The position numbers were made by a program, and so were the translations under genes. From positions 1,599 to 25,921 of the forward strand of contig BDDC01000347.1 of assembly GCA_001662425.1 (NCBI GenBank): 24,323 nucleotides of DNA, given 5' to 3'. Each line of letters opens with the position of its first letter. The stretch's first letter is position 1. The stretch is from Chlamydomonas sphaeroides. Taxonomy: Eukaryota; Chlorophyta; Chlorophyceae; Chlamydomonadales; Chlamydomonadaceae. Below the pieces are notes generated by a model. That model was not told the origin of the DNA. It saw nothing but the letters and a program-made list of their open reading frames with translations, and ran no database searches. Shown piece after piece: positions 1-9,342 of the stretch.

Positions 1-3000
1 GGCCACGACGGCTCCGCGCCGCTCGCCATCCTGGTCGCCTCCGACATGCCGCTGGCCAACTCGGTGAGAGCTTGTCGAGGTGCATGCGGTGATGCCTCAT
101 GCCGCTGCGTAACCTCCCTCTCGCCCTCCCGCCCGCTCTCTCCTCCTCTTGATCCCCTGCCCTCACCTGCCCCCCGACTGCAGCGGCTGATGGTGCACCA
201 GGTGGATGCGGTGGTGGAGCCGCACCCCGCCGCGGGCGCCGGGTGGGCGGGAGGCGGCTCGCCAGGTGGGCGGCAGGGCGCCGTAGGAGGCTCGGCCCAC
301 CAGGGCCGCCCAGGGATAGAGCTCCCTCCCTGGGTTTGCTCCGCAGTGCCCCCACAGCCTCACTGTTACCACACTTGCATGTTGGAGTTGCGACAGCACC
401 ACGTGGCCCAAGTGTCAACTCCCTCCCGCGCTCACAAACATTGTCCGCCGTGGCCCTGCCTGCCTGCCTGCCTCGCGCTCCTGCCCATCCAGGCCGGCCC
501 GCGCCAAGCCTCCTGGCCTGGCTGTCGGACCCGGCCAACGTGGACGCCGTGGTGTGGCGCGTGGTCAGCGGCGTGCTGGCGGCTGCCGAGGGCGGCGAGG
601 GCGGCGAGGGCGGCTTCCTGGCGCCGCTGGGCGACCCGGGGCTGCTGGCGACCGTGTTCCTGCCCGAGGGCGAGGTACGGCGGCGGCAGCAGCAGGGGGG
701 GGGGCCCTGTGGGCCTGCACATGCGGTTGCGGACAGCGGACAGCGGACAGTGCCGAGACACACGGACGCATGCTGTTGGGTATGTGTGCTCTCACGCGCA
801 CACATGCGCAAGTGTTGAGCGTCGACGCCATTCCGCCGCGTAGGCGCTGCTGGCGGCGCCCGGGCTGATGGACGCGCTGGCGTCGGGCTCGACTGCCGCT
901 GCGGCCGAGGCCGTAAAGGCGCTGCTGCGGCGCCACACGGTGCTGAACCGCTCGCTGCTGCGGGCGGGGCTGGCGCCGCTGGCGGACGCGGGCGGCAGCG
1001 TGGCGACGCTGGGCTCGGAGGAGGACGGCGTGCCGCCGCTGCAGCTGCGGAGGGACGCCACCACGGGGTGCGTCCTGCGCCCTGGTTGGGGGGCAAAGGA
1101 GGAACGGGCTGTGCGCTGCAGCGGCGGCGCTGCGGCCTGGTTGCTGCTGCCCTGCCTGGCTGTCGTGCCCGCCTCAGCCCCCGGCCCCCTGTACCTCGCC
1201 CGCTGTACGCCTCCCCGCCCCTACCCGACCCTCTCCCCCCCCTCCCTCTCCTGCTGCCCCACAGCGGCATCCTGGTGTCGGGGGTGCCCATCCGCGCCTA
1301 CAACATAGCCGCAGGACAGGTGGGCCCCCGCCCGCCCTGCCGGCAGCAGTCCGCCAGCAGCAGCTCACATGGCCTGCCCCGCCCTTGCGGCTCACCGTGC
1401 TCGCCTAGCCGCCCGGACCAGGCAGGCCGGGCGCCGCCCTCGCGGCCCCGGATCCTCGTCCCTGTTTCATCGCACGCACTTCACGTCGTCCTCCTCCCCC
1501 TCCCCCTTCCTCTCCCCTTTCCCCTCCCCCTCCCACTTTCCTGCAGGCGGTGGTGCATGTGGTGGCGTCGGTGCTGCCCCTGGACTCCTCCGCCTCGCCC
1601 TCGCCCGCCGCCTCGCCCTCGCCCGCGGCATCCCCACGGCCCAGCCCCAGGCCCTCGCCGTCTCCTTCGCCCTCTCCGTCTCCCTCGCCGTCACCTTCTC
1701 CGTCGCCGTCGCCCTCTCCCTCGCCAAGGCCTAGCCCAAGGCCATCGCCCAAGGCCTCACCGCCGCCGCGGATCTCGCCGTCGCCGCCGCCGCCGCCGCT
1801 GTCTTCGCCGCCGCCGCCGCCTGTGCGGCAGCGCACCCGGCCGCCGGTGCCCCGCCCGTCATCGCCGCCACCGCCGGTGCTGGTCCGCGCCAGGCCGCCG
1901 CCGCCCAAGGGCAGCTCGCCGCGCCCCTCGCCGCCGCCCACGGTCATGCAGCCGCCGTCGGGGCTCGTGTTCGCCTCGCTGCCAGAGGTGCGTGCTCGCT
2001 GCTCTGCGTCGCCATCCGCGGCCTCTTACCAAGGACCCGGCAAGCAAAAGGCCCCAAGCCACTACGCGCACATACGTGCCGTCCTTGCCAGACCGCCGCC
2101 CTTGACTGGCTTGCTCTTCCGGGCCCTTGCCCTCCGCGCACAGCCCGCCCCCCTGCCCCTCGCCCCCGCCTCCTCCGCTTAGCGCGCTCACCGCAGCCTG
2201 CGCCTGCCTCCTGCCTGCCCTCCCTTGCTCTCCCCTTACCGGTCCCAGGCGCTATCGGGCCTGCCGCAGCTGTCGCACCTGGCGCAGCTGTACCAGACCG
2301 CCACCGACAGCCCGGGCGGCGCCACCTTTGACTCCATCATGACCGTAGTCACGGGCCGCAGCTACACGCTGTTCGCGCCAACCAATGAGGTGAGGCACCG
2401 GGCGCCTAGCCGGGCACCGCTGCGGCGCCTGCCACGGGCCCGCGCCCTAGGCAGGCCGCGGGGGCCACGGGCAGGACCGCTGCGGACGCACAGGCCGGGC
2501 GCCGGCCGCTCCGCGCAGCCCGCAAGCTGCACACGGACCGCAGCCGTGAAGGCAGTTCACCCACCCACCCGCCATCCTTCCACCCGTTCCTAACCATGCG
2601 GCGTGCCCTGCTCCTCCCCGCCGACTTCCGCCCCCCGACCCCCGCCCCCCCCCGCCCCGCTCCCAGGCCCTGCAGCGCCACCTGGCGGCCGCCGGCTCCA
2701 GCCTGGCGCAGCTGCTGCAGCGGGTGGCGGGCGAGCCGCGCGACCTGGTGCGGCTGCTGGCGCCGCACACGCTGTGGAGCGGCGCGCTGCCGGCCGCCAA
2801 CCTGACGGACGGCCGGCCGCTGGCCACGGGCTTTGAGCGGCTGGGCGCCGAGGGCGCCTCGCTCAAGGTGGGGGACCGTAGGGGGCTGTGGCAGGGGGCA
2901 ACTCGGCTCATCCCTGGGCGGGCTGTGCATGTCTACGGCACACATCCCATTGCCCGTGGCGCTCGGGCACTGACCTGCCTCGCACCCTCCCCTCCGCGGG

Positions 3001-3402
3001 CTGCGCGCCCCGGCCCTGCCCGCAGGTCAAGCTGGAGGGCGGGCAGGTGCTGCTGACGGGCGCCGGGCGGGGCGCGCGGCTGGCGGCGGTGGTGCTGCCG
3101 GACAGCCGGATATCGCCGGACAAGGGCGGCCAGGTGCGAGGCCGCGCCCCTCTGGCTGCGGCGCCTTGGAGCTCAGCTTGCGCCGCTGGGCCGCGCTAGG
3201 TTGCGGCGCCCGCGCGCGGGGCGCAGGGCGCGGCACCGGCGTGGGCAGGCTTGGCATGCCTGCTTCCTGGCATTCCCCTCCTGCTGCTGGGGTTGCTGTA
3301 GCTGCTGACGCCTAACTGCCGCTGGCTGTGTGCCGTGGTGTCCCTCAGGCGGTGCTGCATGTGGTGGATGCGGTGCTACAGGTCGGAGCCGGCGGGCCGT
3401 GA
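1..3402 (+). CDS. Secreted multi-FAS1 (fasciclin) protein with Ser-Pro linker, 5' partial
   Basis: Spliced model: <1..63, 184..265, 493..674, 844..1067, 1265..1319, 1547..1987, 2249..2389, 2667..2867, 3026..3133, 3349..3402 (TGA). This gives 516 residues with phase closed at all nine junctions. Residues 1-33 are the tail of one FAS1 domain (MVHQVDAVVEP). Residues 51-216 are a second domain, with TVFLPEGEAL, RRHTVLN and the closing VVHVVASVLPL. Residues 218-335 are a Ser-Pro then Pro-rich linker. Residues 350-512 are a third domain, with TLFAPTNEAL, LLAPHTLWSG and a closing LHVVDAVL. NRS and NLT sequons lie in the second and third domains. FAS1 domains are known as extracellular adhesion modules, and SP runs are typical of hydroxyproline-rich algal wall glycoproteins. 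A cell-wall or matrix role is therefore inferred. The start and any signal peptide lie outside the window. No GPI-type tail is visible. The exact edges of exons 2 and 5 are the least certain. Confidence 0.85.
1640..1740 (+). repeat. Ser-Pro codon repeat (degenerate hexamer minisatellite)
   Basis: Within exon 6 of the FAS1 gene, near-tandem hexamers of the ccgtct/ccgtcg/ccctcg type encode an almost unbroken (SP)n run, flanked by PRPSPRPSP variants and then by longer proline runs. Third-position variation means it is not a simple pure microsatellite. (SP)n is the known context for proline hydroxylation and arabinosylation in green-algal wall glycoproteins, so this segment is probably a rigid glycosylated spacer between FAS1 domains. 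Confidence 0.8.
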
Positions 3403-4012
3403 GCGGCGGCGGCGGCCGCCGTAGCACAGCAGCAGCACCTGCGGGGTGCCCGTGAACTCAGCTGCTGGCTGTTGCTGTTGCTGCTGGGGCTACGGCGTGG
3501 GGCATGATGACGTCGGGCTGCGGGTGCGCTGGCGAGTGCACTGTGCGGCAGCCAGGGGCAACGGTGCTGCCGTGGTGGCGGTGCCGTACTGCGCGCCGCG
3601 AGGCGCGGCTTTAAGGGACAGTAGCGATACCGTAGCGATTGCATAGACCCGTGCAAGCTCGCCTGGTGGGCCGGGCGCGGTACATAGAGAGAGAGGGAGC
3701 GCGTGACGCGCTTTGAGAGGTGGCGAGTGGATGGGCGCAACGCAAGCGTCGGCATTTTGCTTGCACGCGGGCCGCATCGCGGGTGGGGATGCAGTGGAGG
3801 GGTTCGTAGCGAGTCGGTGGAAGGGCATAGAGCCGTGGCAGAAGCCGGTAGCAGAAAGTTGGCATGCAGCTGTGGCGCCGGGGGCGCTGGGGTTGTCAAG
3901 TGAAGCCCTTCAGTACCGGACTCGCCCCTACTCACCGGACCGCCAGCTGGCAGTCGACCCGAGGATGCCCAGCTGGTGGGCGCTCGATTATGCCAGGCCA
4001 GCGTTCTCTCTG

Positions 4013-4017
4013 TGTAA
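4013..4017 (+). terminator. TGTAA polyadenylation signal of first FAS1 gene
   Basis: TGTAA is the usual volvocine poly(A) signal. It lies about 610 nt after the stop at 3402 and 235 nt before the next start codon, so its position fits the end of the upstream transcript. The motif is short and could occur by chance. Confidence 0.5.
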
Positions 4018-4155
4018 CAAGTACAGCGGATAAGACTGCCTGCATTTCACTTCGTTGCTGCACGACCCAAGCCCGATTGCCTCTCTCACTCGTAGCAACA
4101 TTAATCGAAACGCCCGCCGCGCATTCAAGAGTTCAGCGTGCGGCTGCTGCACTAC

Positions 4156-4162
4156 TATAATA
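4156..4162 (+). promoter_or_regulatory. Possible TATA-like box of second FAS1 gene
   Basis: TATAATA sits 90 nt upstream of the ATG at 4252, in a local AT-richer patch just after the preceding gene's poly(A) signal. Spacing would allow a leader of about 60 nt. Evidence is motif and position only. Confidence 0.3.
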
Positions 4163-4251
4163 CTCCCTGTCTTTGAGTATTGTTTGGCAACGCTGTGCCC
4201 CTGCTGTTGGCAGGGTTTATAGCAGAACTCGCCTACTCGCAGCCTCACGCT

Positions 4252-7117
4252 ATGTTGCACGCTGATGCACGATGGAGGAAGGCGATCCTCGCTTTGATTC
4301 TGCTGAGCCAGGTGAGCCTGGCAACGGCATAGCTGCTGAAATGCGGCTTGCCATGGCAATATAGCAAGGAGCACGACTGCCACGCTCCCCGTAACACTGT
4401 GCTCCCGCAATGCAGGCCACAATTCCACCTGCCGGCGCGGCTAGGGTGTACAGCGGTGAGCGCGCATGGCGTGAAAGATGTTACACAAGCACGCGACGCT
4501 GAACACCCTGCATACTCGCGTTTATAATATAAGCTGGCGCACATAGCTTGCATAGCTGCAGCGTCACCCCTGCACCTCCACTCGTAGCCCTTGCTCACAC
4601 CATCCAACGTGCCGACCAATCCTGACCTCTGCAGCAGCAAACGGAGATTCCTCGGACGAGCTTCTGGCGATGACTGCACGACGCCAGAACTCATGGTGGT
4701 TTATAGTTGACTAAACCGAAGTCCAGAACGGTTTTCGCTCCCTTGTTCCCCCTTCCAGACACTGGGCGTCGGCTCCTTCAGGAGGACGTCCCCCAGGACG
4801 CTCCCGAACCTCCAGGCAGCTTCATTATGCCGCCAGGGGAGGACTACGAGCCCCCAGTTCCTCCCCTCTCGCCGCCGTCTGTGGCATCGCCGCCACCACA
4901 GCAACCACCCAGCCACCCCTCGCCGCAGCAGCCCCTGGCGATGCCACCGCCGTCGCCGTGCGGTGCCTACGGCGGCGCGGGGTGCTCCGCGCCGCCGCCC
5001 TACGGAGGATACGGATACGGAGGATACGCGCCGCCGCCGTACGGCGCCCTCTCACCGCTCCCATCGTATGGAAGCCCGCCGGCGCCGCTCGCACCGCAGC
5101 CCTCGCCACCGGCACCCACCCAACGTGAGCAGCGCGTGGGCGACTAGGACTGGTCTGCGGCCGCATAGCCAGGCGATGGGAGCGGATAGTGGGAACCCGA
5201 TGGGTCCCAGGCTCCGGCCCTAGGCTCCGGTCCTAGACTCCGGTCCCACGGCGGCCCTGTATGCTGCATCGCACCGCCGCGTGCGCCTCGTACGCTCAGA
5301 CTGGGCAACCGGACTCGCGTCATTCCCCAGAATCTGCGGTACACCCAGTCCCTAGCGCCATTGCTCGGAATCTGCGGTACACCCAGCCCCAGTTCCAGCT
5401 GACCGGGCCGCTGTGTGCGTCGGAGACAGCGCTAGCAGCGCTGCCCCCGCTGACCACGCCCCGGTGCCCGACGCTCCTCGTGTCCTGCCTGCCTGACCTC
5501 GCCCCTCCCCTGCTCGGTTGTCTCTGCCGTCCGCTGCCGCCCGCAGCCAGCCTGTCGGACATCTGGCCCACGATGTTCAACTACTATGAGGAGTCGGTCA
5601 CGAGCACCGGCTTGTGGCCCGTGTTCCTCATCAGCATGGGCGAGACGCTGCTGTCGTACCTGAGGGACCCCCGCGCCGAGTTTACAGTGTTCACGCCGCT
5701 CATCGGTGAGGCGGGCGGCAGCGGGCCGGGCGGCGGCGCAGCGGCGGCGGCGCACAGGAGGGCGGCGCGCTACAGCGCGGCCCTGGTGCAGCGCACAAGG
5801 CCGCTCTGCTTGTGTTTCGTGGCCTGCGAGCGTGCTCTTGCCCCGCTGTCCCCTCGCCTCAGAGTACATGCGGGTGGACGAGTACGTGCAGTACATCCTG
5901 TACAACATCGGGCCGCCCACCAACCCCGACCTGCGCTTTGTGGCCATGTTCCAGCGGCTCATGCTCAATCACCTGGTGCCCGGCAGGACCATTATGGTGC
6001 GGCGATTAGGATGGACTGGCTGGCAGACTCTGTGAAGATACTTACAACACTGCTTATTAGCTGCTTATTGATACATGTGAGGCATATGATGACGAGTGTC
6101 CTCGGCAGAGCCGTCCTGGTGCGGCGGTCGAGAGGCTTGAGAGAGAGGGAGGGGTCAGGGAGAGAGGCAACAACGGATTGCCCGCCTGGAACCGCGGCCC
6201 CTGCTCTGCTGACGAGAGCCCCTGCCCCGCCGCGCTGCCTCCCCGCCACAGCCCGATGACATGCGCGACGGGCTGCAGATGACCAACATCCTAGGCCACA
6301 CGCTGAGCGTGAGGCTGGACCCCACAACGTGAGTGGCGGCCGGCCGGGCGGTGGCGTGCCGCCTCCTCCTCCCAGCCGTTGCGGCGGAGGCTGTGCTGTG
6401 TGAGAAGAACCACCTGAAGCTACTTGGGCCAACTTGCCAAGCGACCGGCGTGTCCAGCCCGTTGCGGTGGGGGGGCCCGCCGTGCGCCCGCGGCTGCGCG
6501 CTCGTGCCACGCTTCGTGGCCCTGGACGGCTCGCTGGACCCTGCGCACGGCACGCCCACGCCGCGTTGCCGAGGTCTGCCTTCCTGGGCCCCTCCCGCAG
6601 CCAAGACCTGTACGTGAACGATGTGAAGCTGGCGAGGCAGCGGCGACAGGCCGCTGGTCGGGTGAGTCCTGCGCGGGCTCGTTGCGGGCTCAGCCGCGGT
6701 CGTAGCTGGCATCCCCGGCTGTCCACACGGCGGGCGTGCGGCTGCGATGCGCCGCAGAGGACTCGGCTTGCTCGGGTCTCTCCAGCTGCGGACAACAGCA
6801 GTCCCCCGGCTGACCTCTTGCTGGCGGCCTGGCGCAGCATCGGCGTGTGTTGCTCGCGTCCTCCGGAGGGAAGCGCTGCCGCACCGTGGCGTTGCGCTCG
6901 GTACGCCCCCGTCTTGACCCCCCTCCTGCGTACCCTAATGTGTTGTTCCCTTCGTAGCTATCTATCCCATATCGACCCTGGTCCTGCTCCCTGGCGCTGC
7001 CGCGCGTGCATGCAGGGCATCGGCTACTGGCTGGAGGGCCTCGTGCACGAGAAGCAGGAGGGCGCCACGGGGCTCGGCCTGGGCGGCGCGCTGCCAGCGG
7101 ACGGCGGCGCCGAGTAG
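4252..7117 (+). CDS. Secreted single-FAS1 protein with Pro/Gly/Tyr-rich stalk
   Basis: Spliced model: 4252..4311, 4416..4455, 4759..5124, 5547..5705, 5863..5996, 6252..6328, 6601..6661, 7016..7117 (TAG). It encodes 332 residues and phase closes throughout. The ATG at 4252 was chosen because it opens a signal peptide (basic WRK, then AILALILL, residues 11-18), followed at residues 37-41 by RRLLQ, a motif often seen just after the leader in volvocine secreted proteins. Residues 43-155 are proline-rich with a central YGGYGYGGY patch (residues 115-123). Residues 157 to about 320 form one FAS1 domain: SLSDIWPTM, FTVFTPLI, LNHLVPGR, LGHTLSV, LYVNDVKL and closing IGYWLEGLV. The family role is extracellular adhesion, so a wall or matrix location is inferred. 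It lies in tandem with another FAS1 gene. The two small 5' exons are the least certain part. Confidence 0.8.
5209..5247 (+). repeat. Three-copy 13-bp tandem repeat in an intron
   Basis: Three consecutive 13-nt units begin at 5209, 5222 and 5235. They share ag(g/a)ctccgg(c/t)cc(t/c) and differ at only one or two bases. They lie inside intron 3 (5125-5546) of the second FAS1 gene. No function is evident. Confidence 0.8.
5331..5386 (+). repeat. 18-bp direct repeat in an intron
   Basis: The 18-mer aatctgcggtacacccag occurs at 5331-5348 and again at 5369-5386, perfectly conserved and separated by 20 nt. Both copies lie in the same intron as the 13-bp repeat. This suggests local slippage or a short duplication. 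Confidence 0.85.
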
Positions 7118-9342
7118 GGCTAGGCGGCAGCGAGCGGTACGCTGTGGGCGGCCCTAGCAGCCGCAGCCAGGTGCTGGTGAGGCCGGTGGTGGCTGCGAGG
7201 GACGCTGGGCAAGGGTGGGTTGTGTGCTTGGGGTCGAGGGCTGCCGGCGCGCGGGGGTATTGTCGTGGGCTGCGTGGAGACAGCTGGTGGCTGCATGGAG
7301 CAGCAGGCTGGCGGCACTGGGCTCCAGCGGCGCGTGAGCTGGTGTTCGTGTGAGGGCGCAGGGATGGCTAGTTGCAGGTTGTGGGCCGGGCAGGGGGTCG
7401 TCAGCTTGGGCTACCCCAGGCTGGGGGACTGGGCGCATTTGGGGGGTGCGGGGCGGGGGGACAGCACCGGACAGCGCAAGGCTGTCGCTCCTGATGCTGG
7501 GTCTGATCCTGGTCTGATGTCGTGCGAGTGCCTGCCCGGGAGCTTGCCTTGCGCGAGGGGTGGCGGCTGGGGGGGGGGCGTCGTGTCGTGTGGGGGTTCG
7601 GGAGTCGGCTGGCTGGCAGCTTGCATCGCGCCTAGGGGTGGCGGCTGCCAGTATGCGCTCGCGTCGTTCCGTGTTGTGTCGGGGGGTCTACGCGTGCCTT
7701 ACACGCAAAGGGTTGGGTTTCGCTGCGGCAGGGCATAGCCGCTAGTGGGCAGAGCCTTGCTTTGGCGCTCCTCGCTCGCGGCGGGGCTGGAATGGGGCTG
7801 AGCGGCCCCGGCAGAATTTGACGGGTTGGGTTGTAGCAGGGGCTTTTCATGTTCGGGGTCGTCTTTAAAACTCACACAGGACGTGGGAGTTGTGGACGCA
7901 ACTTGGGGTAGGTGGCGAGCACGGCGGTGTTGCGGACGGCAGGGATGGGTCCAGTGCGGGCTGTCATGTTGGGTCCTACCCTTCCTTCCTCACGCCGAGC
8001 CGGGATGTGCGCGCGGACTGGGTAGGTGGTGCGAAGGGGGTTGGCGGCGATGGGTGGCTCGGGCACGCATGCTTCATGCACGCGGTGAGGGGCGCTGCGG
8101 CGAGCGGGTTGGGGGGCAGGGGTTGGTTTGTGCCGTACTGCTGAAATCAAATGTGTGCACTCCCGGGGCAAGGCGGTGCGCTGGGCAGGGGATGGCGTCG
8201 CGCTGCGGCGCGTGCATTGCGTGCGCTCGAGGCACACTTTGTGGCATTGGCTGGTGGTTGTGCTGGGTACCCGCAGCTCCCTGTGCGCTGACTATCTAGG
8301 GTACTGTTCGATACATTTGCGTATCTTGCTGGGTTACATACTGCCGGGCGGCGAGGGCTGGGTGCGGTGCTGCCTTACTGCGCTCCGACGCTCACAGGCG
8401 CAGGGGTGCGGGGGTGCGGGGGTGCGTGGGTGCCACGAGGGAAGGAGCAGCCGCGTGTTATCTTGAGCAGCACAGGTGGTAGGGGCGTGCGCTGCTGATG
8501 CACGCGCATCAGTGCCTGTGCCAGGGATGTGGCGGTTTCGTGTCTGAGTAGCTTGGCTGCTGGCTGCGCATGTGGAGTGTGGCGGCAGCCGCGCCTGCCA
8601 GCCGCTGCGAACAGCAGCGACAGCGCGGTCAGGCGTGGTAATTATAAGCTAGAACGAAGTCAAAGTAGGAATATGGTAGCACAGCGTCGGGGTGTTGTGT
8701 TGCGTGGCTAGAGTGTTGATCCAAAAACCCAAGCTGCTCAAAAAATGTGAGGCGGCACACACGTGTCACCAACCCGGGGCGCACCGCGTGTTGGGTGGTA
8801 CTTTATTTCGGCCCTTCAAAGATGAACACACATGTAAGCGGAAGCACCTCGCCTGGGGTCTGGTCCGGTCCTGGTGACGGTGCACCGGCACTCGCCCATA
8901 GCTCTGCAGCGGCGCTGGGGGCAGGGGAGGCTCCTTGCTTACGAGCCAGCGCCAGGGAGTCCGGGCTGGCGACCTCGATCTCCGACCGTTGAGTGGCGAG
9001 AGTGACGCAACGGCCCGAGCTGCTCCCGTGACAGTGTTGCAACCCGGTACAACCCTGTACCGGCATTACCGGGTGTCGCCAGCACGACACCCACTTCCGT
9101 GCGCACCCCACACCACACAGCGCAGTGTTACTTAACTAATCCATGAACACACAACGCGTCGCCAGTACCCAGGGCGTGCCGCGCGGGGCGTGTTGCTGTA
9201 ACCTATTCACTGAACACACGACAGCAGCTTCGGCCTACCATGCCCCTCACCCCCGTCGGCCCCATCCTCACAGCAGCAGCCCACACATCGCCTCCTCAGG
9301 GCACCACCACCACCACCATCACCAACACGCCACGTGCCGCCG
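7118..9342. other. Long non-coding stretch between convergent genes (3' UTRs)
   Basis: This 2.2-kb stretch separates the stop of the (+) FAS1 gene from the stop of the (-) membrane-protein gene. Up to about 8700 the plus strand is G/T-rich, with several G-runs (7441-7462, 7568-7580, 8401-8430). Open frames here lack protein-like composition or splice-supported exons. TGTAA occurs on the plus strand at 8833 and 9197. The nearest minus-strand TGTAA is at 8339-8335. Long, possibly overlapping 3' UTRs are the simplest reading. No gene is supported. Confidence 0.5.
8403..8430 (+). repeat. Tandem GGGGGTGC-type repeat
   Basis: About three to four units of ggggtgcg/gggggtgc are arranged head to tail, ending in gtgggtgc. 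The spaced G-runs could fold as a G-quadruplex in RNA transcribed from the plus strand. It lies in the presumed 3' UTR region between convergent genes. Confidence 0.65.

Larger units (their letters stand above)
3403..4251 (+). other. 3' UTR of first FAS1 gene and intergenic gap to second FAS1 gene
   Basis: No coding exon is supportable here. The stretch opens with GCT/CTG-rich sequence (3460-3490). A TGTAA signal at 4013-4017 would end the first transcript about 610 nt after its stop. The remaining 235 nt up to the ATG at 4252 must hold the promoter and leader of the second FAS1 gene. Confidence 0.6.

Noticed and set aside
1405..1947. Minus-strand 180-residue frame rich in Gly/Glu/Asp
   Set aside because: It is the antisense of the Ser-Pro codon repeat, has no splice or family support, and overlaps a firm exon.
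1068..2105. 345-residue plus-strand open frame, Arg/Pro-rich
   Set aside because: It is a shifted-frame shadow: only the piece at 1265-1319 is real (exon 5 of the FAS1 gene). The rest is intron or the SP exon read in the wrong frame.
4272..4311. Alternative start of the second FAS1 gene at the ATG at 4272
   Set aside because: Although its phase could also join the 4759 exon, it gives no signal peptide. The ATG at 4252 in another frame gives a clear hydrophobic leader and uses the same donor.
7220..7738. 172-residue plus-strand open frame after the FAS1 gene
   Set aside because: Gly/Cys/Trp-rich composition typical of G/T-rich 3' UTR, with no domain, no exon structure and no conserved-looking segment.
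9044..9063. Inverted repeat ccggtac / gtaccgg with a 6-nt loop
   Set aside because: A 7-bp stem is common by chance. There is no T-run or other context of a terminator or riboswitch, and this is a eukaryotic 3' region.
9300..9335. CACCAC-rich run that would encode polyhistidine
   Set aside because: It lies beyond the stop of the minus-strand gene in presumed UTR. It is simple sequence, not a coding tract.
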